From assembly GCA_963846495.1 (NCBI GenBank), contig CAWJWP010000033.1:248001-312000 (forward strand): a stretch of DNA of 64,000 bases. Reading direction: 5' to 3'. The translations under genes and the position numbers were made by a program. This stretch comes from DASYQD01 sp963846495 (GTDB taxonomy: Bacteria; Acidobacteriota; Thermoanaerobaculia; Multivoradales; JAIOJS01). The notes beneath the pieces are model-generated. The model had not been told where the DNA came from. It did no database searches and saw only the letters and a list, made by a program, of their open reading frames with translations. Below are positions 10,271 through 17,411 of the stretch, in pieces. Within the stretch, counting starts at the first letter, position 1. Every line of letters begins with the position of its first letter.

Positions 10271-11047
10271 TCAGCGCCAGGCGCGGTACTCGGAGAAGAC
10301 GCCCATCTCCACGCCCCGCTCGCGACGGGCGAAGCCGGCGTCGGCGAGGGCGGCGAGGATCACCCCCGGCGGCACGCACTGCTCCACGGTGTCCCAGTAG
10401 TACTCCCACAGCTCGCGCGCGCCGTGGCGGCTCCGACCGAGCCGTGCCACCAGCGGCACCACGCGGCCGAGGTAGAACCCAAGCAGGCGGTGGCCGAGCG
10501 CCGAAGCGGGCGGCGTGATCTCGAGCAGCAGCAGGGCGCCGCCCGGCGCCAGCACTCGGCGGTACTCGGCGAAGGTCGCGCGCAGGTCGGCGACGTGGCG
10601 CAGCGCGAACCCCATGCTCAGGCGGTCGAAGCGGCCGGCGGGGAACGGCAGCGCTTCAGCGACGCCGCGCACCCGCCGCCGCAGGCCGCGGGCAGCGGCG
10701 CGGCCGAGCATGCCGAGGCTGGGGTCGAGCGCCACCACGCTCCCGCGGGCGCCGACGATCTCCTGCGCCGCGGCCGCCACGGCGCCGGTGCCGGCGCCGG
10801 CGTCGAGCAGGCTCATCCCGGGTGCGAGCCCCACCCGCAGCAGCGCCTGCCGCCGGTAAAAGTCGCCGGAGCCGAGGCTCATCGCCCGGTTGATCCAGTC
10901 GTAGTCGGCGGCCGCCTCGTCGAACCAGGCGCCCAGGCGCGCCCGGCGCTCGCTTTCGCTGTCGTAGTAGCGGCGCAGCGGCGGATGGGGCGGCAGCGAC
11001 GGCGGCGAAGGCGGGCCCGCGGCCGGCGGCTCGTCGAGCGCCCTCAC
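10271..11047 (-). CDS. UbiE/MenG-type SAM-dependent methyltransferase
   Basis: About 258 aa from GTG 11047, which overlaps the stop of xseB (GTGA). After a Pro-rich N-terminus, WFDEAAADYDWINRAMSLGS and FYRRQALLRVGLAPGMSLLD match UbiE/MenG. The SAM-binding glycine motif is LLDAGAGTGAVAAAA. LPFPAGRFDRLSMGFALRHV and YRRVLAPGGALLLLE are the usual later motifs. Family members C-methylate demethylmenaquinone or demethoxyubiquinol in the membrane quinone pathway. No other quinone gene is nearby, so the exact substrate is open. It is translationally coupled to the exonuclease VII genes. Confidence 0.8.
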   Translation of the reverse strand: MRALDEPPAAGPPSPPSLPPHPPLRRYYDSESERRARLGAWFDEAAADYDWINRAMSLGSGDFYRRQALLRVGLAPGMSLLDAGAGTGAVAAAAQEIVGARGSVVALDPSLGMLGRAAARGLRRRVRGVAEALPFPAGRFDRLSMGFALRHVADLRATFAEYRRVLAPGGALLLLEITPPASALGHRLLGFYLGRVVPLVARLGRSRHGARELWEYYWDTVEQCVPPGVILAALADAGFARRERGVEMGVFSEYRAWR

Positions 11048-11223
11048 TCGCCGCCGCCCTCGGCGAGTTGCTGGACGATCTGCGTCACCTCGGCCTCGGC
11101 GCGGCGGATCTTGGCGCGGCAGACTTCGAGCAGCTGGGCGGCGCGGCGCAGCTCGGCGGCGAGGGCGTCGACGTCGATCTCCTCGGCCTCGATGCGCGAC
11201 AGGATGGCCTCGAGCTCGGCCAT
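11044..11223 (-). CDS. xseB: exodeoxyribonuclease VII small subunit
   Basis: From ATG 11223 the product is 59 aa (MAELEAILSRIEAEEIDVDA and onward), a good match to XseB. The open frame extends further upstream (GVDAPGFAAA) without another start codon until the in-frame TGA that ends xseA. Either ATG 11223 is used, giving a short XseB, or a frameshift separates the body from GTG 11341, which overlaps the xseA stop. XseB binds XseA to form exonuclease VII, which degrades single-stranded DNA. The gene sits between xseA and the methyltransferase in one operon. Confidence 0.8.
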   Translation of the reverse strand: MAELEAILSRIEAEEIDVDALAAELRRAAQLLEVCRAKIRRAEAEVTQIVQQLAEGGGE

Positions 11224-11337
11224 GGCGGCGGCGAAGCCGGGGGCGTCGACGCCGGGTAATGCGTCGGCGCTGGCCGCAGCCGTGTCGGCCTGCTGCCGCC
11301 GCGCGCTCGCGCTCTCGCGTGTCCGTCCGCTCCCCGT

Positions 11338-12736
11338 TCACGATTTGCCGCTGCTCTCCTCGTTCGTCGCCGGCTCGACCCGGCTGGTGAGGGTACCACC
11401 GGCGAGGACGGTGACGATGCGCTCGCCCGCCGCCGTCTGCGCCGGGCGCCGCAGCAGCTCGCCGCCCGCCGTACGCGTGATGCTGAAGCCGCGTGCGAGC
11501 ACGCGGTCGGGCGCGAGCTGTGCCGCCACTCGCTGCAAGCCGGTGCAGCGCTCCTCGAGCCGCCGCAGCTCGCCGCGCGCGGCGCGCACGAGGCGCTCCC
11601 CCAGCTCGCGATGGTCGCGGCGCCGCCGCCGCAGCGTCCGCCCCGGCGCCGCGGCGAGCCCGCCCGCCGCACGCGCCACGCGGTCCCGTCCGCGCCGCAG
11701 CTGGTGGCCGGAGAGCACGGCCAGCACGCGCGCCGCCTCGACGAGCCGCGCTCGCTTCTCGCCCACGACGGCACGCCGCGTCGAGCAGCCGCTCGCGGCA
11801 GGCGCCCACCGCCTCGCTCTCCGCGTTCAGCCGCTCGAGCGCGGCGCGGGCGAGCTCGCGCGCCGCCACGGTCAGCTGCCGGTCGGCCTCCGCCACCCGC
11901 CGCACCAGGAACTCGGCCGCCATCGTCGGCGTCTTGAAGGCGCTGTGCGCGACGAGATCGGCCACCGAGCGGTCGATCTCGTGCCCGAGACCGGTGAGCA
12001 CCGGCACCGGCAGCCACGCGATGGCCTCGGCGATGCGCCGGCTGTCGAAGGCGGCGAGGTCGCTCTTGGCGCCGCCGCCGCGCACCAGCACCGCACAGTC
12101 GACGCCGAGCGCCGCCACCGCGCGCAGCGCCGACGCCACCTCGCGCTCCGCCGCCGGCCCCTGCACGGTGGCGTGCACGAGCACCACCTCGAAGCGGTAA
12201 CCGCTGTCGCGTAGACAGGCGAAGAAGTCGTGGAAGGCGGCGCTGTCGTGCGAGGTGACGAGGCCGACGCGCAGCGGCAGCGCCGAGAGCTGCAGGCCGC
12301 GGTTCTTCTCCATCAGGCCGGCGGCGGCGAGGGCGGCGAGAGTCTCCTGCCGCCGCCGCGCCAGCAGGCCGAGGGTGAACAACGGGTCCACCTCGCGCAC
12401 GGTCACTTGCAAGCGTCCGCCCGGCGGATAGAACTCGACGGCGGCGAGGCAGCGCACCGTCATCCCCTCGGCCAGCTCCTGGCCGCTCTTGCGCAGCTCG
12501 CGATGGAGGCGCTGCAGGTCGGTGCGCCAGATGACCGCTTCGAGCTTGCCGACGATCTGGTCGCCGTGCCCCTTCTCCACCAGCTCGAAGTAGAGGTGCC
12601 CGTTGCGGCTCGGCCGCAGCCGCTGCACCTCGCCCATCACCCAGACGCCGGGGAAGGCCTCGCCGAGGAAGGCGCGCACCTCCTCCCCCAGCTGCGAGAC
12701 GGTGTACGTCTGCAGGGCGAGAGGGAGCTGTTTCAT
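11338..12736 (-). CDS. xseA: exodeoxyribonuclease VII large subunit, frameshifted
   Basis: ATG 12736 starts MKQLPLALQTYTVSQLGEEV, the XseA OB-fold (VWVMGEVQRLRPSRNGHLYF). The catalytic core follows: LPLRVGLVTSHDSAAFHDF, VLVRGGGAKSDLAAFD and PVLTGLGHEIDRSVADLVAH. Near 11765-11785 the frame changes. The coiled-coil and C-terminal part (LAPDRVLARGFSITRTAGGE) runs in another frame to TGA 11338-11340. About 466 aa when joined, normal for XseA. The single shift is probably a sequencing indel, because both halves are well conserved. Confidence 0.85.
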
Positions 12737-12778
12737 TGCCACACCATAACGCTCGCGACAACCGGGTGGGTGGTGGCG

Positions 12779-12819
12779 CCCCCTGCCCCTAGAGGGGGCA
12801 GGGGGAGGGGGGACAGGGG
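12779..12819. repeat. perfect 11-bp hairpin followed by G-runs
   Basis: CCCCCTGCCCC (12779-12789) pairs perfectly with GGGGCAGGGGG (12795-12805). Four G-runs (12794-12798, 12801-12805, 12807-12812, 12816-12819) follow the G-quadruplex pattern on the + strand. The site lies between the xseA start and the next gene, both leftward, and may act as terminator or promoter-proximal structure. Confidence 0.5.
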
Positions 12820-12884
12820 TGGAGCCAGACCCAGGGGAGGGGGTTGGGTGGGCGGCGGCAGCGCGCTACGCGCGCGGGGTGGGC

Positions 12885-13454
12885 TCAGCCGAAGGCGCGC
12901 AGCTCGGCCGCGCTCTCGAGCGGGATCGCCTCCGCCCACTCCATCGCCTCGCGCTCGTTGACGGTGAGCTTGCCGACGAACTCGAGCGCCTCGTCGCGGG
13001 TCTCGAAGAGCCGCCAGATGTAGGTGTGGCCGGCCGGCGCGGTGAAGTACGTGTACTTCTTGGGGCTGCTGGTGAGGTCGAAGCCGAGATCCTTGTCGCC
13101 GTTGCGACCGACGCAGGCGAGCGCGACGGCGCGGTAGGCGAGCGCGAGCGCCTTCAACGAGTCGTCGTACTCGAGCAGCTCCTCGCGCGAGCGCGCGGTG
13201 TGCATGACGCCGATGCGCGAGCTCTCCTCCTCGGCGAGGAGGGTGTAGGGAACATCGTGGCGGTCCATGGCGTCCTTCGTCTCCTGGGTGGTGACGAAGA
13301 CGTCCTCGGTGCCGTTGACCTTGTAGGCGATGGCGTAGAAATCCCGCTCGAACTTGGCAAAGGCCTCCGCGAGGATGCTCTCGTCCTCGATGGTGAAGTA
13401 GTAGAGCCGATTCATCAGCTGGCGGCCGCTGGTCATCAGTGTCTCCAGATTCAT
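12885..13454 (-). CDS. hypothetical protein
   Basis: 189 aa if ATG 13454 (MNLETLMTSGRQLMNRLYYF) is the start. An upstream extension to 13565 is Arg-rich and looks non-coding. The protein is soluble and acidic, with YYFTIEDESILAEAFAKFER, DVPYTLLAEEES and YTYFTAPAGHTYIWRLFETR. It has no signal peptide, membrane helix or recognised motif. The amino-acid composition is that of a real protein, unlike the surrounding shadow frames. The function is unknown. It is divergent from the YhaM-like exoribonuclease. Confidence 0.6.
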   Translation of the reverse strand: MNLETLMTSGRQLMNRLYYFTIEDESILAEAFAKFERDFYAIAYKVNGTEDVFVTTQETKDAMDRHDVPYTLLAEEESSRIGVMHTARSREELLEYDDSLKALALAYRAVALACVGRNGDKDLGFDLTSSPKKYTYFTAPAGHTYIWRLFETRDEALEFVGKLTVNEREAMEWAEAIPLESAAELRAFG

Positions 13455-13653
13455 GTGGATCGGTCCGACCCGCCCTGCCGCGGGTGCGGCAAGACTCGGC
13501 GTGCTGTCGAGCTCGGCGGGTCGCTGCGGAAAGGCGCGCCGACGTTGGCGTCGTGCAAGCGACATCCTATCAGGGGTTTAGCGGTATGTCCAGCGAGCAT
13601 GCCGGAACGCGGCAAGAACGGCCACGCCGCAGCGCGGCGGCTATACTGCCGCG

Positions 13654-14709
13654 ATGCCGCCGCAGGTGCTGCGCAACCAGCCCATCGGCAAGTGGCGCGA
13701 AGGGGACTTCGTGCAGGGCTTCGCCTTCCTGGCCAAGAAGGAGCACCGCCAGGACAAGAAGGGCACCGCCTACCTGCACTTGGAATTTCAGGACGCGAGC
13801 GGCGCCATGGTCGGCAAGGTGTGGTCGGACAGCCAAGCCATCCTCGGCCGCTTCGACGCGCCGTCCTACGTCGCCGTCGAAGGGACGGTGCAGCGCCACC
13901 GCGACGAGCTGCAACTGAACGTGCGCCGCTGCCGCACCGCGACCGAGGACGACCGCCGCCACGGCTTCGACGAGAGCGTGCTCGTGCCGACGACGCGCGA
14001 GGATCCCGACGTGCTGTGGGCGCGGCTGCAGTCGGCGCTCGACCGCGTCGAGCGGCCGGCGCTGCGGCAGCTCGTCGACGAGACGTTGCGCACCTGGGGC
14101 GCCGACCTGCGCCATCACCCGGCGGCGAAGTCGATCCACCACGCCTGTCGCGGCGGCTTGCTCGAGCACGTGGTGTCGATGCTCGAGGTGGGCGTGGCGC
14201 TGTGCGAGCACTACCGCGAGCTCGACCGTGACCTGGTGCTCGTCGGCATCCTCTTCCACGACCTCGGCAAGCTGCGCGAGCTGGGCGCCATGCCGGCCAG
14301 CGACTACACGCGCGAGGGGCGCTTCGTCGGCCACATCGTGCTCGGCCGCGACATGCTGCGCGAGCGCTGCGCCGCCATCCACGGCTTCCCCGCCGAGCTG
14401 CAGCTCCAGCTCGAGCACCTCGTGCTGTCGCACCACGGCAGCCGCGAGCTCGGCTCGCCGGTCGAGCCGATGACCGCCGAGGCGATGGTGCTGCACTACG
14501 TCGACGACATGGACTCGAAGCTCGAGCAGGTGCGACGGGCGCGCGAGGGCGCCTCGGGATTCCAGTACCTGCGCTCGATGGGGCGGCATCTCTTTCTCGG
14601 CGACGCGCCGCCGCCGAGCGCTGCGGCGGCCGCCGTCGAGACGGAGCCGATCGTGGAGGAGCGCCTGCCGGTGCAGCCGGCGCTGCCGGGTCTGCTGCCA
14701 GAAGATTGA
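13654..14709 (+). CDS. YhaM-like 3'-5' exoribonuclease (OB-fold plus HD domain)
   Basis: 351 aa. The N-terminal OB-fold (residues about 10-95; DFVQGFAFLAKKEHRQDKKG, VAVEGTVQRHRDELQLNV) is followed by an HD phosphohydrolase domain (residues about 150-310). Metal ligands there include SIHHACRGGLLEHVVSML, LVGILFHDLGKLREL, GHIVLGRDML, LSHHGSRELGSP and YVDDMDSKLEQ. This two-domain layout is that of the YhaM/CBF1 family, which trims RNA (and ssDNA) 3' ends. Family assignment is firm; the physiological substrate is inferred. The C-terminal tail (about 40 aa) is low complexity. A GC-rich hairpin follows at about 14711-14735. Confidence 0.85.
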   Translation: MPPQVLRNQPIGKWREGDFVQGFAFLAKKEHRQDKKGTAYLHLEFQDASGAMVGKVWSDSQAILGRFDAPSYVAVEGTVQRHRDELQLNVRRCRTATEDDRRHGFDESVLVPTTREDPDVLWARLQSALDRVERPALRQLVDETLRTWGADLRHHPAAKSIHHACRGGLLEHVVSMLEVGVALCEHYRELDRDLVLVGILFHDLGKLRELGAMPASDYTREGRFVGHIVLGRDMLRERCAAIHGFPAELQLQLEHLVLSHHGSRELGSPVEPMTAEAMVLHYVDDMDSKLEQVRRAREGASGFQYLRSMGRHLFLGDAPPPSAAAAAVETEPIVEERLPVQPALPGLLPED

Positions 14710-14741
14710 GGCGCCGTCGCCGCAGCGGCGGCGCGTGCTGG

Positions 14742-14825
14742 ATCGAGATCGCTTCGTCGCTTCGCTCCTCGCGATGACAGTAACTACGTCATCGCGAGCG
14801 AAGCGAAGCGATCTCGATGCTGATC
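14742..14825. repeat. facing copies of the GCGAAGCGA palindromic repeat
   Basis: The left arm (14742-14779) read backwards gives GTCATCGCGAGGAGCGAAGC then GACGAAGCGATCTCGATC. The right arm (from 14789) reads GTCATCGCGAGCGAAGCGAA then GCGATCTCGATGCTGATC. The arms are near-perfect complements, forming a long hairpin between convergent genes, and belong to the same family as 3208-3295. Confidence 0.65.
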
Positions 14826-15231
14826 AGTCGCCGCCGCTCGAGCTCGATCCCGAGCTGGACGTCGAGCTCGAGGTCGAGCCCGATCCCGCGCTGGAGCTGC
14901 CGCCGGCTCCGCCTGATTCGCCAGAGCTCGCGCTCGCGCCGCCGCTCGCCGCAGGCTTGCTCTCGCTCGCGCCCGAGCCGCTCTCGCTCTTCGCCGCCTC
15001 GCCCTTGCTCTCGCCGCCGCCCTCGCTCTTCGCCGCCGCGCCGCCGCCGCCCTTGCGCGCGTAGTCGGTGACGTACCAGCCGGAGCCCTTGAACTGCACC
15101 GACGGCGAGGAAGCCAGCTTCTTGAGCGACCCGCCGCACACCTCGCAGACGGTCAGCGGCGGATCGGCCATCTTCTGCAGCACCTCGTTGCGGCGGCCGC
15201 ACTGCTGGCACTGGTATTCGTAGAGGGGCAT
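14824..15231 (-). CDS. FmdB-family zinc ribbon protein with Ser/Gly/Ala tail
   Basis: 135 aa. The first 60 residues are a typical FmdB/CxxC_CXXC zinc ribbon: MPLYEYQCQQCGRRNEVLQK, CEVCGGSLKKL, then VQFKGSGWYVTDYARKG. The rest is a low-complexity Ser/Gly/Ala/Lys tail ending SSSSGGD, longer than usual. Family members are small proteins often called putative regulators; their function is unclear. It is followed 22 bp away, in the same direction, by the DUF4388 gene upstream of it. Confidence 0.85.
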   Translation of the reverse strand: MPLYEYQCQQCGRRNEVLQKMADPPLTVCEVCGGSLKKLASSPSVQFKGSGWYVTDYARKGGGGAAAKSEGGGESKGEAAKSESGSGASESKPAASGGASASSGESGGAGGSSSAGSGSTSSSTSSSGSSSSGGD

Positions 15232-15253
15232 GGCTCTCCGCGGGAAAGGTGGA

Positions 15254-16048
15254 TCAGCCCGAGCTCGCCGGCTCGGTGCGCAGCCGCAGCTTGACGACGC
15301 CCGGCCGCTCGGCGACCCGGCGGCGGATCAGCCGCAGCACGTGGAAGGCGTAGATGATGCGGGCGTTCTCGGCGGGCGAGAAGGGGCCGCGCGTGCAGAC
15401 GTCGTAGAGCGAGCGCTTGCCGTCGACGAGGCGGAGCAGCTCGAGCTCGGGCTCCTCCATCGCCACCTCGATGAGGTCCTCGGTGCGCCAGATCGGCTCG
15501 AAGGTCGTCTCCTTGCGGCCCAGCCGCGCCACCATCGCCTTGGCGTCGGGTGCCCGCTTCACCCCTTGCAGGATCACCTGTCGCATCGGCAGGTAGATGC
15601 GCACCATGTCGGCCTCTTCGAAGTCGCCGATCGAGAAGGTGACCTCGCCTTCGTCCCACTCGAAGAGACTCCACACCACTGAACGGATCTGCTCCTGGAT
15701 CGCCTCGTAGAGCCGCGCCGGCGAGAGGATGCCGTGCTCGATGAGCAGCTCGCCATGCCGTTTGTCGGGGCTGTTGGCGCGGATGCGGTCGGTGAGCGTG
15801 AACTGCTCGGCGGTGATGCGGTCCGTGCGCTGCAGGAAGTTGCCGAGGCTGTCCTGGCGGTCGGTGGAGCTGGCGTGGATGACGGCGCCGTCGCGCAGGT
15901 AGACGCGCTTCAAGACGTCGCCGCGGCTGCACTCGACGACGCCCGGCACCCGGTGCAGGTACACCGTGTAGAGCATCTCGGGGAGCGCGCTCTGTCCGAG
16001 CTCGCCGCGATACTGGTACCGTCGGGGCTGCTGGTCGGCGTCGGCCAT
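15254..16048 (-). CDS. DUF4388 (PATAN-like) domain protein
   Basis: 264 aa from ATG 16048 (MADADQQPRRYQYRGEL). The reading frame continues upstream to 16141, but that part does not look coding. The N-terminal domain (YRGELGQSALPEMLYTVYLH, GVVECSRGDVLKRVYLRDGA) is DUF4388, common in Myxococcota, Acidobacteriota and other signalling-rich bacteria. The middle (LIEHGILSPARLYEAIQEQI, SLFEWDEGEVTFSIG) repeats the pattern. The C-terminal part resembles a winged-helix (DLIEVAMEEPELELLRLVDG). It probably has a role in signalling or gliding-type regulation. The partner is unknown. Divergent from moeA. Confidence 0.75.
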   Translation of the reverse strand: MADADQQPRRYQYRGELGQSALPEMLYTVYLHRVPGVVECSRGDVLKRVYLRDGAVIHASSTDRQDSLGNFLQRTDRITAEQFTLTDRIRANSPDKRHGELLIEHGILSPARLYEAIQEQIRSVVWSLFEWDEGEVTFSIGDFEEADMVRIYLPMRQVILQGVKRAPDAKAMVARLGRKETTFEPIWRTEDLIEVAMEEPELELLRLVDGKRSLYDVCTRGPFSPAENARIIYAFHVLRLIRRRVAERPGVVKLRLRTEPASSG

Positions 16049-16130
16049 CGAGCTCAGAAAAGGGAATGACCGCAGAGACGCCCCTGCGACCGCGATCGCG
16101 GCAGTATAGCGCCACCGGAATCGGCACCCC

Positions 16131-17351
16131 GTGATCTCCATCGAGACGGCCTGGGAGCGGCTCGTGCCGCACCTTCCGCCGCTGCCGGCGCGGCGGGTGG
16201 CGCTCGCCGACGCAGCCGGGCGCGTGCTCGCCGAGGAGGTGCGCGCCGGCGTCGACGTGCCGTTCGCCGACGTCTCGGCGATGGATGGCTACGCGCTGGC
16301 GGGCGAGGCGACGGAAGGCGCGCGGCTGCCGGTGCTGGGGCGGGTCGCGGCCGGCGAGGTCGCGGCCATCGCGCTGCCGGCGGGGGCGGCGATGCGGATC
16401 ATGACCGGCGCGCCGCTGCCGCTCGGCGCCGATCGCGTGGTGCCGGTCGAGGAAACGGACGGCGGGCGCGAGGAGGTGCTCGTGCAAGTGCCGCCGCCGG
16501 CCGGCGCGCACGTGCGGCGGCGCGGCGAGATCCATCGCGAAGGCGACGCGCTGCTCGCGGCAGGCGATCGGCTGACGCCCGGCGCGCTGTCGCTGCTCGC
16601 GGCCCACGGCGCTTGCAAGGTGTCGGTACACGCACGGCCGCGGCTCGCGCTGTTGGTGACCGGCAACGAGGTGGTGCCGCCTGAACAGACGCCCGGGCCG
16701 GGACAGCTGCGCGACAGCCACACGGCGTTCGTCACCGCCGCGGCGCGCGCCGCCGGAGCCGAGGTCGTGCACCTCGGCATCGCGCGCGACGAGCGCGACG
16801 AGTTGCGCGCGCGGCTCGCTGCTGGTCTCGACGCCGACCTCCTCGTCGCCACCGGCGGCGTCTCGCGCGGCGAGCTCGACTTCGTCGAGCCGGTCCTCGC
16901 CGAGCTCGGCTTCCGCGCCCTCTTCGACGCGGTGTCCATCCAACCCGGCAAGCCGGTCGCGGCCGCGGTGCGCGAACGCGACGGCGCCGTGCCGCTGGTG
17001 GCCATCGGCCTCCCCGGCAACCCCGCCTCGGCGATGGTCTGCTTCTGGCTCTTCGTCCGCCCGGCGCTGCGCCGCCTGCAAGGCATCCACGACGAGCCGT
17101 GGCGCGGCGCCCTCACCGGCATCCTCGACGCGCCGCTCCCCGCCGGCGCCGCCAAGCGCGACCGCCTGCTGCCGGCGAGCCTCGAGCCGCGCAACGGCGA
17201 GCTGCACGTCACGCCGCAGCTCGCCCGCGGCTCGCACGACCTCGCCGCCTACGCGCGCGGCACCGGCCTCGTCCGCGTGCCGGCCGGCAGCGCACCGTCG
17301 CCCGCGGGCGCCGCCTGCAGCGTCCTGCCGCTCGCCGCCGAGCTCGGCTGA
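16131..17351 (+). CDS. moeA: molybdopterin molybdotransferase MoeA
   Basis: 406 aa from GTG 16131. It inserts molybdate into adenylylated molybdopterin, the last step of molybdenum cofactor synthesis in the cytoplasm. Typical MoeA blocks are present: DVSAMDGYAL, RIMTGAPLPLGADRVVPVEE, RRRGEIHREGDALL, LLVTGNEVVPP, LLVATGGVSRGELDFV, SIQPGKPVAA and GLPGNPASAMVCFWLFVRP. Length is normal. No other moco gene is adjacent. Confidence 0.92.
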   Translation: MISIETAWERLVPHLPPLPARRVALADAAGRVLAEEVRAGVDVPFADVSAMDGYALAGEATEGARLPVLGRVAAGEVAAIALPAGAAMRIMTGAPLPLGADRVVPVEETDGGREEVLVQVPPPAGAHVRRRGEIHREGDALLAAGDRLTPGALSLLAAHGACKVSVHARPRLALLVTGNEVVPPEQTPGPGQLRDSHTAFVTAAARAAGAEVVHLGIARDERDELRARLAAGLDADLLVATGGVSRGELDFVEPVLAELGFRALFDAVSIQPGKPVAAAVRERDGAVPLVAIGLPGNPASAMVCFWLFVRPALRRLQGIHDEPWRGALTGILDAPLPAGAAKRDRLLPASLEPRNGELHVTPQLARGSHDLAAYARGTGLVRVPAGSAPSPAGAACSVLPLAAELG

Positions 17352-17411
17352 GCCGGGAGAGGCCGTGGCTCGGCGTCCGTCTAACATGGCTGGACAGCGA
17401 GCGTTCGCCCC

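Noticed and set aside
16131..17351. Competence-type CinA instead of MoeA
   Set aside because: The N-terminal DVSAMDGYA and full MoeA length fit only MoeA; CinA has just the MoCF-like part.
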